Assembly: GCF_014218295.1 (NCBI RefSeq)
Contig: NZ_AP023287.1
Span: 4,712,001 to 4,776,000 of the forward strand
DNA length: 64,000 nt
Direction of reading: 5' to 3'
From: Mycolicibacterium litorale
GTDB lineage: Bacteria; Actinomycetota; Actinomycetes; Mycobacteriales; Mycobacteriaceae
The position numbers and the translations under genes were made by a program. This document shows, one piece after another, positions 43,012 to 51,782 of this stretch (its first letter is position 1; each line of letters starts with the position of its first letter). The notes beneath the pieces are model-generated. The model saw only the letters and a list, made by a program, of their open reading frames with translations. It was not told the origin of the DNA and made no database searches.

Positions 43012-43746
43012 ATGGACCTCGGCAGGAACCTGATGCAGCTCGCGACCGCGCCTGCCCGCATCGGGCTCGCCGTCGCCGAGACCGGCCTGGGTGTCGCCAC
43101 CTCCGCGATCGGCGTGGCCAAGGCGACGCTCGGGGAGGGCGACGCGCGCATCACCGCCAATCCGGGGGCCTTCGCACAGGTGCTCGGCATCAACGACGCC
43201 GTCGAACGGGCGAACCGGTTGGCCCGGCTGATGGACGAGGACCAGCCGCTCGGACGCGCCCTCGCCCCCGGCGGCCCGATCGACCGTCTGCTGCAGCCCG
43301 GCGGCGTCGTCGACCGGCTGACCGCGCCGGGTGGCGTGCTGGACCGGTTGACGCAGGACGACGGCGGGCTGATGCGCGCCATCGAACCGGGCGGGCTGGT
43401 CGACCAACTGCTCGACGAGGACGGGCTGATCGAGCGGGTGCTCGCCGAGGACGGACTTGCCGACCGACTGCTGGCCGAAGGCGGGTTGATCGACAAGCTG
43501 ACCGCCCGCAACGGGCCGCTCGAACAGCTCGCCGACGTGGCCGACACCCTGAACCGGCTGACACCGGGTCTGGAAGCCCTGGCGCCGACGGTGGAGGCGC
43601 TTCGCGAGGCGGTGATCTCGCTGAGTCAGGTGGTCAATCCGCTGAGCAACATCGCCGACCGCATCCCGCTGCCGGGCCGCAGGCTCGGCCGGCGCACACC
43701 GACGACAGCGGTGCGGTCACAACGGGTGATCGACGTCGACGAGTGA
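43012..43746 (+). CDS. Repeat-rich protein beside phoP (Rv0756c-like)
   Basis: Protein of 244 residues. After an amphipathic N-terminus (RNLMQLATAPARIGLAVAET) the middle (residues ~80-175) is about eight degenerate 11-12-residue units of the type PGGxxDRLLxxDG: LAPGGPIDRLLQPGGVVDRL, APGGVLDRLTQDDGGLMRA, DGLIERVLAEDGLADRLLAE. A helical C-terminus follows. No signal or membrane helix. Acidic, regular repeats suggest a coiled or solenoid binding surface. Divergent from phoP with a shared 94-base control region. Function unknown. Confidence 0.82.
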   Translation: MDLGRNLMQLATAPARIGLAVAETGLGVATSAIGVAKATLGEGDARITANPGAFAQVLGINDAVERANRLARLMDEDQPLGRALAPGGPIDRLLQPGGVVDRLTAPGGVLDRLTQDDGGLMRAIEPGGLVDQLLDEDGLIERVLAEDGLADRLLAEGGLIDKLTARNGPLEQLADVADTLNRLTPGLEALAPTVEALREAVISLSQVVNPLSNIADRIPLPGRRLGRRTPTTAVRSQRVIDVDE

Positions 43747-43767
43747 CCGGATAAACTCTCCCACATC

Positions 43768-43842
43768 GCCTCCTTAGCTCAGCGGTAGAGCAACGCTCTT
43801 GTAAAGCGTAGGTCGTCAGTTCAATCCTGACAGGGGGCTCCA
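43768..43842 (+). tRNA. tRNA-Thr (anticodon TGT)
   Basis: The acceptor stem GCCTCCT/AGGGGGC closes with discriminator T and an encoded CCA (43840-43842). D-arm TAGCTCAGCGGTAGAGCA, anticodon stem ACGCT/AGCGT with loop CTTGTAA (anticodon TGT at 43800-43802), and T-loop GTTCAATCC are all present. Reads ACA codons. Confidence 0.95.
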
Positions 43843-43877
43843 CAGCTCCATCCCGGTTGGATCCTCGGCCGTCTGGG

Positions 43878-43883
43878 TAATCT
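43878..43883 (+). promoter_or_regulatory. -10 element of the small zinc-ribbon gene
   Basis: TAATCT seven bases before the GTG at 43891; implies a leaderless message starting 52 bases after the tRNA. Confidence 0.5.
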
Positions 43884-43890
43884 GCCCCTC

Positions 43891-44031
43891 GTGCTCGACG
43901 GGGATGCGGTGGTGGCCATCGACGAATGTCACGGATGCGGCTACCCCCGGATCGGGCCAGGTCTGTGCGCACCGTGCCAGTCCGTCTCCGCCCTGCCATT
44001 CGTGCGATTCGACGACCGAATCACCGGGTAA
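43891..44031 (+). CDS. 46-residue zinc-ribbon protein
   Basis: Leaderless small gene reading VLDGDAVVAIDECHGCGYPR, then IGPGLCAPCQSVSALPFVRF and DDRITG. The two Cys-x2-Cys knuckles (CHGC, CAPC), 11 residues apart, form a zinc ribbon. It has no other domain. The TAATCT -10 at the right spacing and the tight Cys pattern argue that it is real despite its size. A nucleic-acid-binding role is possible but unproven. Confidence 0.62.
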   Translation: MLDGDAVVAIDECHGCGYPRIGPGLCAPCQSVSALPFVRFDDRITG

Positions 44032-44041
44032 GAGTGCCGAC

Positions 44042-44497
44042 ATGACAATCGAGTACCGCCGTTGGTCCACCGTCGTAGCAATCGGAGCGGCCGTCGTCAT
44101 CGCCCCGCTGGCCGTCGCCTGTGGCAGCAGTGAGGAGTCCGGCGAGACGTCGACGACCTCGACGACCCCGAGCACCACGACGAGTGCGCCTGCCACCACG
44201 CCGGCCTCGCCCGCGACGCCGCCACCGGCCAGCCCCGCCCCGGGTGGCGGTGTGGACGACGGCGGAGGCGGCGGCACGGTCGCCCCGACTCAGCCCGCCT
44301 CACCCGCGGCGCCGGGCCCCGCGGCACCGGTGGCCCCGGCCCCTGAGGGCGGCGGCGCGACCACGCGGCCCGAGACGCCCACGATCCCGCCCGGCGAGGG
44401 ACCCTCCGTCCCGACCGGCGGCAACACCGAGGCGCCCGGCATGGGCGACGGCGAGGGCGGCAGCGGCGATCCCGGTGGTACCGGCGACGAGGGCTGA
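44042..44497 (+). CDS. Low-complexity lipoprotein, Thr/Pro/Gly-rich
   Basis: Protein of 151 residues. A basic start (MTIEYRRW) precedes a hydrophobic helix and the lipobox LAVAC at residues 23-27, so the mature protein would be lipidated at Cys27. The rest is almost entirely Thr, Pro, Ala, Ser and Gly (TSTTSTTPSTTTSAPATTP), predicted disordered, perhaps wall-spanning or glycosylated. Function unknown. Confidence 0.75.
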   Translation: MTIEYRRWSTVVAIGAAVVIAPLAVACGSSEESGETSTTSTTPSTTTSAPATTPASPATPPPASPAPGGGVDDGGGGGTVAPTQPASPAAPGPAAPVAPAPEGGGATTRPETPTIPPGEGPSVPTGGNTEAPGMGDGEGGSGDPGGTGDEG

Positions 44498-44538
44498 CCG
44501 CTGACGTTGACGTCAGCCACTTCGGGGTACCCCGGAGC

Positions 44539-45522
44539 ATGACCGTCATCGGCTTCCACTGCTCGCACGAGCAGATCGACCCCGCCCAGCTCCTCAACGA
44601 CGTCCAGCACGCGGAGCAGGCCGGTTTCACCGCGGGTATGTCGTCCGACCACTTCAGCCCGTGGAGCGAGCGGCAGGGGGAATCGGGTTTCGCCTGGGCG
44701 TTCCTCGGCGCGGCGCTGGCCAGCACCAGCCTGCCCTTCGGGGTCGTCAACGCACCGGGTCAGCGCTATCACCCGGCGATCATCGCCCAGGCCGTCGCCA
44801 CGCTGGCCCAGATGTTCCCCGGCCGGTTCTGGGCCGCCCTGGGTTCGGGTGAAGCGTCCAACGAGCGGATCACCGGACAGGCCTGGCCGCGCAAGGAGGT
44901 GCGCGACGCGCGTCTTGTCGAGTGCGTCGACGTCATCCGCCGCCTGCTGCGCGGTGAGGAGGTGAGCCACGAGGGGCTGGTGGAGGTCAACCGGGCCCGG
45001 CTGTGGACGCTGCCCCAGGTCATCCCCGACCTCGTCGGGCCGGCGGTCACTCCCCAGACGGCGGCGCGCCACGCCGCCTGGGCCGACGGGCTCATCACGG
45101 TCAACCAACCGCCGGAGAAGCTGCGCGCCGTGCTGGACGCGTACCGGGAGGCCGGCGGGCGGGGCCCGGCCCGGCTCCAGGTCCACCTGAGTTGGGCGGC
45201 CACCGACGACGAGGCCATGGCCATCGCACACGATCAGTGGCGCAACAACGTGTTCGACCCACCGGTGTCGTGGGACCTCGAGACCGTCGAGGCGTTCGAC
45301 ATCGTCGGCAGCGCCGTGACGGCGGAGAAGGTCGCGGGCGCCGTACGGGTCTCGGCCGACCTCGGGCGCCACACCGAATGGCTCGCCGAGTACGTCGAGC
45401 AGGGCTGGGACGAGCTCTACCTCCACTTCGTCGGCCAGCAGCAGGCCGGCTTCATCGACGCCTTCGGTGAGCATGTGTTGCCTCAGCTGAGTCCGACGGC
45501 GCCGAACGCCGCGATCGCATGA
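44539..45522 (+). CDS. LLM-class flavin oxidoreductase, TIGR03885 type
   Basis: Coenzyme F420- or FMN-dependent luciferase-like monooxygenase fold, 327 residues: FHCSHEQIDPAQLLNDVQHAEQAGFTAG, SDHFSPWSERQGESGFAW, GRFWAALGSGEASNE, and RHAAWADGLITVNQP. TIGR03885-type proteins keep company with glycosyl hydrolase genes, and here the GH13 gene overlaps its stop (ATGA). Substrate unknown. Confidence 0.87.
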   Translation: MTVIGFHCSHEQIDPAQLLNDVQHAEQAGFTAGMSSDHFSPWSERQGESGFAWAFLGAALASTSLPFGVVNAPGQRYHPAIIAQAVATLAQMFPGRFWAALGSGEASNERITGQAWPRKEVRDARLVECVDVIRRLLRGEEVSHEGLVEVNRARLWTLPQVIPDLVGPAVTPQTAARHAAWADGLITVNQPPEKLRAVLDAYREAGGRGPARLQVHLSWAATDDEAMAIAHDQWRNNVFDPPVSWDLETVEAFDIVGSAVTAEKVAGAVRVSADLGRHTEWLAEYVEQGWDELYLHFVGQQQAGFIDAFGEHVLPQLSPTAPNAAIA

Positions 45523-47198
45523 GGAAGATCGAAACGGGCGACCTCTGGTGGAAGAACGCCGTCTTCTACTGCGCCGACATCGAGACGTTCTACGACTGGG
45601 ACGGCGACGGCACCGGCGACATCCGCGGCATGACCGAGCGCATCGAATACCTCTTCGACCTCGGCGTCACCTGCCTGTGGCTGATGCCGTTCTATCCGAC
45701 CGGCCGCAAAGACGACGGCTACGACATCGTCGACTTCTTCGGGGTCGATCAACGACTGGGCAATCTCGGCGACTTCGTCGAGCTGGTCCGCACCGCCCGG
45801 TCCAAGGGCATTCGCGTGATCGTCGACTTCGTCATGAACCACACCTCCGACGCCCACCCGTGGTTCAAGTCGGCCCGGCGCAGCAAGGACGACCCGTACC
45901 GCGACTACTACGTGTGGAGTGAGACCGAGCCGCCGTCGAGCCCGGCCGACGTCGTCTTCCCCGACCAGGAGGACAGCCTCTGGGAGCGGGAGCCCAAGAC
46001 CGGAGAGTGGTACCTGCATCACTTCTACAAGCATCAGCCCGATCTGAACATCGCCAATCCCAAAGTGCAGGAGGAGATCTCGCGCACGCTGGGCTTCTGG
46101 CTGCAGCTGGGGGTCTCGGGGTTCCGGGTCGACGCCGTCCCTTTCCTGTTCGCCCGCGACGGCGCTCCCGGCGATCCCGGGGTCTTCGACCCCTACGAGT
46201 GCCTCGGCGACGTACGCAATTTCGTGACCCGGCGGGTCGGCGACGCGGTGTTGCTGGGCGAAGTCAATGTGCCCTACGCCGATCAGAAGTCGTTCTTCGG
46301 CGGCCCCGACGGCGACGGCCTCAACATGCAGTTCGACTTCATCGGCATGCAGAACATGTATCTCTCGCTGGCCCGGGGCGATGCGGGGCCGATCGCCGAC
46401 GCGCTGCGCGAACGTCCGCCGCTCGACGAGACGAGCCAGTGGGCGAACTTCGTGCGCAATCACGACGAACTCACCCTCGACAAACTGGGTGAGGCGGAAC
46501 GCCAGGAGATCTTCGACGCGTTCGGGCCCGAGCCGCGGATGCAGCTCTACGGCCGCGGGCTGCGTCGGCGCCTGCCGTCCATGCTCGGCGGGGACGAGCG
46601 ACGTATGCGCATGGTGTACTCGCTGGCGTTCTCACTGCCCGGCACCCCGGTGCTGTTCTACGGCGAGGAGATCGGGATGGCCGAGAACCTCGACATCCCA
46701 GGGCGGTTCGCCGTCCGGGTCCCCATGCAGTGGACCCGCGACGCCAACGGCGGCTTCTCCAGGGCCGCCGCCAGGCGGCTCCCCCGCCCGGTCACCGACG
46801 GCCTGTACGGGCCGGAACGGGTGAACGTCGCCGACCAGCGCCACGACCATCAGTCGTTCTGGTGGTTCATCCGCGATCTGATCTACACCTACCGCCAGCA
46901 ACCCGAGATCGGATGGTCGACGGCCGAGGTGCTCGAGCAGCCCAATCCGGCGGTCCTGGCCCACTGCTGCCGGGAGAAGAGCGGGTGGACCATGGTGGCG
47001 CTGCACAACTTCGGCCCGGACCGATGCATGGTGCCGATCCAGATCGAGGACGCGCCGGAGGGGTCCACACTGGTCGACCTGCTCGACGGGTTGTCGGTGC
47101 ACGAGCTCGACCCGAAGGGACGGCTCGAGATCGGATTGGACGGCTACGGCTACCGTTGGCTGCGGCTGCTACGGCCGGGTGACGATCCGATCATCTGA
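45519..47198 (+). CDS. GH13 alpha-amylase-family enzyme (trehalose synthase-like)
   Basis: Glycoside hydrolase of 559 residues with the full catalytic set: FVMNHTSDAHPWF (conserved region I), GFRVDAVPFL (nucleophile Asp205), LLGEVNVP (acid/base Glu248), and VRNHDEL (Asp316). It resembles trehalose synthase/maltosyl-type GH13_16 enzymes but differs at VRNHDE (usually RNHDEL is shared) and WSETEPPSSPADVVF. It is co-translated with the TIGR03885 oxidoreductase. Probably acts on alpha-glucans or trehalose; not identical to TreS. Confidence 0.87.
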   Translation: MRKIETGDLWWKNAVFYCADIETFYDWDGDGTGDIRGMTERIEYLFDLGVTCLWLMPFYPTGRKDDGYDIVDFFGVDQRLGNLGDFVELVRTARSKGIRVIVDFVMNHTSDAHPWFKSARRSKDDPYRDYYVWSETEPPSSPADVVFPDQEDSLWEREPKTGEWYLHHFYKHQPDLNIANPKVQEEISRTLGFWLQLGVSGFRVDAVPFLFARDGAPGDPGVFDPYECLGDVRNFVTRRVGDAVLLGEVNVPYADQKSFFGGPDGDGLNMQFDFIGMQNMYLSLARGDAGPIADALRERPPLDETSQWANFVRNHDELTLDKLGEAERQEIFDAFGPEPRMQLYGRGLRRRLPSMLGGDERRMRMVYSLAFSLPGTPVLFYGEEIGMAENLDIPGRFAVRVPMQWTRDANGGFSRAAARRLPRPVTDGLYGPERVNVADQRHDHQSFWWFIRDLIYTYRQQPEIGWSTAEVLEQPNPAVLAHCCREKSGWTMVALHNFGPDRCMVPIQIEDAPEGSTLVDLLDGLSVHELDPKGRLEIGLDGYGYRWLRLLRPGDDPII

Positions 47199-47228
47199 CC
47201 GAGCGGACGCGGGTGGACGGAGCGCGCC

Positions 47229-47627
47229 GTGTGGGACGTGGTGATCGGTGTGGTCGCCGCCCTCGCGCTCGCATGGCTCACGCTCGTCGCCGCACTGCTC
47301 ATCTCGCGTCCCCGCGGCGGCCTGCTGCGCGAAGCGATCCGCATCCTGCCCGACACACTGCGCCTGATCCGCCGGCTCGCCGCCGACGGTTCCCTGCCCC
47401 GCGGCGTGCGCGTCCGTCTCGGGCTGCTGCTGGCCTACCTCGCGCTGCCGTTCGACCTGATCCCCGACTTCATCCCGGTGCTCGGCTACGCCGACGACGC
47501 GATCGTCGTCGCCGCGGTGCTGCGCGGCGTCGCCCGGAGAGCGGGCCGCGACGCGGTGCGCGCGCACTGGCCAGGCAGCGACGAGGGTTTCGCCGCGCTC
47601 TGCCGGCTCACCGGGCTCTCTCGGTAA
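47229..47627 (+). CDS. DUF1232 (YkvA-like) membrane protein
   Basis: Protein of 132 residues starting GTG. An N-terminal helix (VVIGVVAALALAWLTLVAALL) is followed by the DUF1232 module: GLLLAYLALPFDLIPDFIPVLGYADDAIVV, with the conserved D-x-I-P-D. Function unknown. It closes the GH13 gene cluster. Confidence 0.83.
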   Translation: MWDVVIGVVAALALAWLTLVAALLISRPRGGLLREAIRILPDTLRLIRRLAADGSLPRGVRVRLGLLLAYLALPFDLIPDFIPVLGYADDAIVVAAVLRGVARRAGRDAVRAHWPGSDEGFAALCRLTGLSR

Positions 47628-47738
47628 GTTCGCGCCGCGGTCCGCCAAACCCGCCCCTACCGCCCCGCGACATGGCAGCCTGTGCACGTAGTCCGGCCGT
47701 CCACCACCGAGTAACGTGCGGAAATGTCACTCTCTCTT

Positions 47739-47769
47739 TTGACGCCTTCCGTTACCCGTTACGATAACG
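47739..47769 (+). promoter_or_regulatory. Possible promoter/operator of the molybdenum hydroxylase operon
   Basis: TTGACG (47739-47744) and TACGAT (47760-47765) could be -35 and -10 (15-base spacing, short). CGTTA-CGA-TAACG (47757-47769) is a 13-base palindrome over the -10, so a repressor could act here. No regulator gene is adjacent. Confidence 0.4.
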
Positions 47770-47839
47770 ACACTCTTGCTTTGTCGCCGTACGCCCCACT
47801 TACGCGCAGAAGCAGTTCGACGGAATGGAGCGATCACCG

Positions 47840-50203
47840 ATGACCGACACCGTCGCCACCCGGTACTCGGGCACGCGGATCGCCCGGGTCGAGGACAACC
47901 GGCTGCTGACCGGCCGCGGCACGTTCGTCGACGACATCCAGCGCCCCGGCATGCTGCACGCCTGCTTCGTGCGCAGCCCGTTCGCCAGGGCCACGATCAA
48001 CCGCATCGACGCCACCGCCGCGCTGGCGATGCCCGGCGTCTACGCGGTGCTCACCGCCGCAGACCTCAACGGCGAGGCCGTCGAATCCTGGCATGCGGTC
48101 GCCGGGAAAGACGTCCCGGACACCCCGCGTCCGCCGCTGGCCGAGGGCGAGGTCAAGTTCGTCGGCGACCCCGTCGCACTCGTCGTCGCCGAATCGCGCT
48201 ACGTCGCCGAAGACGCCGTGGACGCCGTCGAGGTGGACTACGAGCCCCTGCCCCCGGTCGCCGACTTCCGCACCGCCGTCAACGCCGACGCCGTCGTCCA
48301 CGAGCAGTACCCGGACAACGTCGCCGGCGGTATGGGCGGCGCACCGCCGGACGAGGAGACCTTCGCGTCCGCGGCATGTGTGGTCAGCGAGAACATCTAC
48401 CAGCAGATGTACGTGCCGGTGCCGATCGAAACCCGCGGCCTGGTCGTCGAATGGGAGCCCACCACAGGCGATCTCACGCTGTGGGCTTCCACCCAGACCC
48501 CGCACGAACTGCGCGCCTTCACCGCCCGCCTGCTCGGCATCCCCGCCCAGAAGGTGCGGGTCATCATGCGCGACACCGGTGGCGGGTTCGGGCAGAAGGT
48601 CGTGCCGATGCGTGAGGACATGGTCATCATGCTCGCCGCCCGCAAGGTCCCCGGTCCGCTGAAGTGGATCGAGGACCGGCGCGAGAACCTGATGTCGGCC
48701 GGGCAGGCCCGCCACGTCGACGGCACCGCGCGGATGGCGTTCGACGCCGACGGCACCATCCTCGCCGTCGACATCGACTTCGCCCAGGACGTCGGCGCCT
48801 ATCCCACCCCGTATCCGGTGCTCACCACCGCCGCGATCGGCATGTTCTACCCCGGGCCGTACCGCGTGCCGAAGGCCAGCTTCAACTACAAGACGGTGTT
48901 CTCCAACACCGCCGGCCTGCACGCCTACCGCGGTCCGTGGCAGTACGAGACGCTCGCCCGCGAGATCATGCTCGACATCGCCGCCCGCAAGCTCGACATG
49001 GACCCGGTCGAGTTGCGCCGCAAGAACATCCTGCGCGGCGACGAGATGCCGTACTTCAACCCCAACGGCATGCCCTACGACCACGTCGCGCCGGCCGACA
49101 CCTTCGAACAGGCCGTCAAGATCCTCGACCACGAGGGGTTCCGCAAGGAGCAGGCCGAGGCGCTGGCGCAGGGCCGCTACATCGGCCTCGGATTCTCCGC
49201 CTACATCGAACCGACGGGCGCGGCGACGGGACACCTGGCCACCGAGGGCTGCACGATCCGGATGGAGCCGACGGGCAAGGTCAACGTCTACGTCAACGGC
49301 GGCTCGACGGGAAACAGCCTGGAGACCACCGTCATTCAGCTGACGGCCGACGCGCTGGGCGCCGACATCGGCGACGTGTCGACCATCCAGGGCGACACCG
49401 CGGTCACGCCCTACGGCGCGGGTACCCAGGGCAGCCGCAGCGGTCCGATGACCGCGGGCGCCGTCAACGAAGCCGGGTCGGTGCTGCGCGGACAACTCGT
49501 CGCGATGGCCGCCCACCACCTGGGCGTCGACGCGGGCGACATCGAACTCGGCGGGTCCAAGGCGTATCTGCGCGACGACCCCGACAAGAGCGTCACCTTC
49601 GCCGACATCGCCTACCGCGCGTACTACGAGCCCGCCCAGCTCCCGCCCGGCACGTCGGCGAGCCTGGAGGCGACGGCACGCTTCACCTCACCGCCCGAGG
49701 CGATGATCCACTGGGCCAACGCCACCCACGCCTGCACCTGCGAGGTGGACGTGGAGACCGGCCAGGTGACGCTGACCCGCTACATCGTCAGCGAGGACGT
49801 CGGCCCGATGATCAACCCGAACGTGGTCGAGGGCCAGGTGGCCGGCGGCACGGTGCAGGGTATCGGCGGCGCGCTGCTGGAAAGCCTGGTCTACGACGCC
49901 GACGGCAACCCGCTGTCGTCGACGTTCGTCGACTACCTGCTGCCGACGGCCACCGAGGTCCCGCCGATCGAGTTCGGCCACGTCGAGATCCCAGGCCCAG
50001 GCGTCGGCGGCTACAAGGGCGCCGGTGAGGGCGGCGCCATCGGCTCGACACCCGCGGTGATCAACGCCATCAACGACGCGCTCGCCCCGCTGGGCGTGAC
50101 CGTCACCCAGCTGCCCGCCACCCCCGCGGCCATCGTCGAACTGCTCGAACAGGCCGGGCGCGAGCGAAGCGACGGGGAAATCGAACACAGAGAGGACCAC
50201 TGA
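47840..50203 (+). CDS. Molybdenum hydroxylase large subunit (CoxL/xanthine dehydrogenase family)
   Basis: Molybdopterin-cytosine-dinucleotide subunit of 787 residues. RIARVEDNRLLTGRGTFVDDI at the start, GGGFGQKV, and the active-site loop AYRGPWQYETLAREIM (residues 362-377) are visible, with the late Glu region GVGGYKGAGEGGAIGS. True form I CO dehydrogenase has AYRCSFR with a Cys bound to copper; here Gly stands at that place, so this is an aerobic hydroxylase of unknown substrate. ATG 47840 follows GGAGCGATC. The last codons read ERSDGEIEHREDH, a junction-derived tail. Confidence 0.9.
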   Translation: MTDTVATRYSGTRIARVEDNRLLTGRGTFVDDIQRPGMLHACFVRSPFARATINRIDATAALAMPGVYAVLTAADLNGEAVESWHAVAGKDVPDTPRPPLAEGEVKFVGDPVALVVAESRYVAEDAVDAVEVDYEPLPPVADFRTAVNADAVVHEQYPDNVAGGMGGAPPDEETFASAACVVSENIYQQMYVPVPIETRGLVVEWEPTTGDLTLWASTQTPHELRAFTARLLGIPAQKVRVIMRDTGGGFGQKVVPMREDMVIMLAARKVPGPLKWIEDRRENLMSAGQARHVDGTARMAFDADGTILAVDIDFAQDVGAYPTPYPVLTTAAIGMFYPGPYRVPKASFNYKTVFSNTAGLHAYRGPWQYETLAREIMLDIAARKLDMDPVELRRKNILRGDEMPYFNPNGMPYDHVAPADTFEQAVKILDHEGFRKEQAEALAQGRYIGLGFSAYIEPTGAATGHLATEGCTIRMEPTGKVNVYVNGGSTGNSLETTVIQLTADALGADIGDVSTIQGDTAVTPYGAGTQGSRSGPMTAGAVNEAGSVLRGQLVAMAAHHLGVDAGDIELGGSKAYLRDDPDKSVTFADIAYRAYYEPAQLPPGTSASLEATARFTSPPEAMIHWANATHACTCEVDVETGQVTLTRYIVSEDVGPMINPNVVEGQVAGGTVQGIGGALLESLVYDADGNPLSSTFVDYLLPTATEVPPIEFGHVEIPGPGVGGYKGAGEGGAIGSTPAVINAINDALAPLGVTVTQLPATPAAIVELLEQAGRERSDGEIEHREDH

Positions 50204-50205
50204 CC

Positions 50206-50895
50206 GTGGAACTGAACAACGAATTCCGGGTCGCGGTGCCGGCCGCCAAGACCTGGGAGGTGCTCACCGACGTACAGCGCGTGGCGCCCTGTCTGCCCGG
50301 CGCGACACTGCTCTCGGTCGACGGCGACGAGTTCACCGGTGCGGTCAAGGTCAAGGTCGGCCCGATCACGGTGTCCTACCAGGGGGTTGCGGCATTCCAG
50401 GAGAAGGACGCCGCCGCCCAGCGGGTGGTGCTCAAGGCCTCCGGCAGGGAGACCCGCGGCAACGGCAACGCCGCCGCCGTCGTCACCGCCCAACTCAAGG
50501 ACGAGGGCGACGCCACCCATGTCGTGATCAACACCGACCTCACCATCTCGGGGAAGGCGGCCCAGTTCGGCCGCGGGGTGCTCGCCGACGTCGCCACCAA
50601 CCTCATCGGCCAGTTCGCCAAGGCGCTCGAGGCCGACGTCCTCGGCGACGCCCCCACGGCGACGGCGGCGCCCACCGCCGAGGCCGCGAGCGCCGCCGCG
50701 CAACCCGCCGCCGGCGACTCGGTCGACCTGCTCAAGGTGGTGGCGCTGCCGCTGGCCAAACGCTTCGCCCCCGTGGTCGCCGGTGTCGCCGCGGGCACCG
50801 CGGTCGGCTTCCTGCTCGGCCGCCGCCGGCGGGCGCATCCGGCCGCCGTGCTCGCCGATGATCTGCAGGCCGCGCTGGCCCGCCTGCTGTCATGA
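50206..50895 (+). CDS. CoxG-family SRPBCC protein with C-terminal membrane helix
   Basis: Protein of 229 residues. The SRPBCC/CoxG domain (1-150) begins MELNNEFRVAVPAAKTWEVL and has LKASGRETRGNGNA and IGQFAKALEADVLGD. A Pro/Ala linker leads to a membrane helix (about 190-210, APVVAGVAAGTAVGFLLG) and a basic RRRRAHP tail. CoxG anchors CO dehydrogenase to the membrane in Oligotropha (recalled), and the same may hold here. GTG start three bases after the large subunit. Confidence 0.87.
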   Translation: MELNNEFRVAVPAAKTWEVLTDVQRVAPCLPGATLLSVDGDEFTGAVKVKVGPITVSYQGVAAFQEKDAAAQRVVLKASGRETRGNGNAAAVVTAQLKDEGDATHVVINTDLTISGKAAQFGRGVLADVATNLIGQFAKALEADVLGDAPTATAAPTAEAASAAAQPAAGDSVDLLKVVALPLAKRFAPVVAGVAAGTAVGFLLGRRRRAHPAAVLADDLQAALARLLS

Positions 50896-51782
50896 AGGCC
50901 GCCCCGTTCGCCTATCACCGCCCGGACACGGTCACCGAGGCGGTGCAGATGCTCGCCGAGTTCGGCGAGGACGCCAAGATCCTGGCCGGCGGGCAGAGCC
51001 TGGTGCCGATGCTGGCCATGCGGCTGACGCACTTCCCCCATCTGATCGACATCTCCCGCGTGGGCGAGCTGACCGGGATCGACCTCGTCGGCGACGAGGT
51101 CGTGGTGCGTGCGGCCACCCCGCATGCGCTCGTCGGGATGGACGACGAGGTCGCCGACTCGGTGCCGCTGCTCACGTTGGCCACCCCGCACATCGGGCAC
51201 TTCCAGATCCGCACCCGCGGCACCCTCGGAGGTGCGATTGCCCACGCCGACCCCGCCGCCGAATACGCCGCCGTCGCACTGGCACTCGATGCGCGGATCG
51301 AGGCGATGTCGGCCGGCGGTCGCCGTGACATCCCCGCCGCCGAGTTCTTCACCGGACTGTGGGAGACCTCGCTGGCCGCCGACGAGCTCCTCACCGCCGT
51401 CCGGTTCCCGGTGCGCAGCGGCCGCAGCGGATTCGCCGTCGAGGAATTCGCCCGCAGGCATGGCGATTTCGCGATCGCCGGGGCGGCGGTCGCCCTCGAG
51501 GTCGACGGCGAGGACCGGGTGACCCGCTGCGGGATCGGGCTGCTGGGGTTGGGGTCGACTCCGCTGCGCGGCACCGACGGGGAACGCGCCGTCCTCGGGC
51601 AGCGGGTCTGCGACCTGCGCGCCGACGAGATCGGCGGGCTGACGCTGGCCGCCCTCACCGATGTGCCCGCCGATCTGCAGGGGTCGGCGAGCTACCGGCG
51701 CCGCGTGGGTGCCGCCATGGTGTCGCGGGCGCTGACCTCGGCCATCGCCCAGGTGACTGCGGAGGAGATGATCCATGCATGA
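50892..51782 (+). CDS. FAD-binding subunit of molybdenum hydroxylase (CoxM-like)
   Basis: Medium subunit of 296 residues with the FAD motifs AGGQSLVPMLAMRLTHFPHL and TRGTLGGAIAHADPAAEYAA. It passes electrons from the 2Fe-2S subunit to the acceptor. ATGA overlap with coxG-like gene and eight-base overlap with the small subunit show one operon. Confidence 0.92.
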   Translation: MKAAPFAYHRPDTVTEAVQMLAEFGEDAKILAGGQSLVPMLAMRLTHFPHLIDISRVGELTGIDLVGDEVVVRAATPHALVGMDDEVADSVPLLTLATPHIGHFQIRTRGTLGGAIAHADPAAEYAAVALALDARIEAMSAGGRRDIPAAEFFTGLWETSLAADELLTAVRFPVRSGRSGFAVEEFARRHGDFAIAGAAVALEVDGEDRVTRCGIGLLGLGSTPLRGTDGERAVLGQRVCDLRADEIGGLTLAALTDVPADLQGSASYRRRVGAAMVSRALTSAIAQVTAEEMIHA

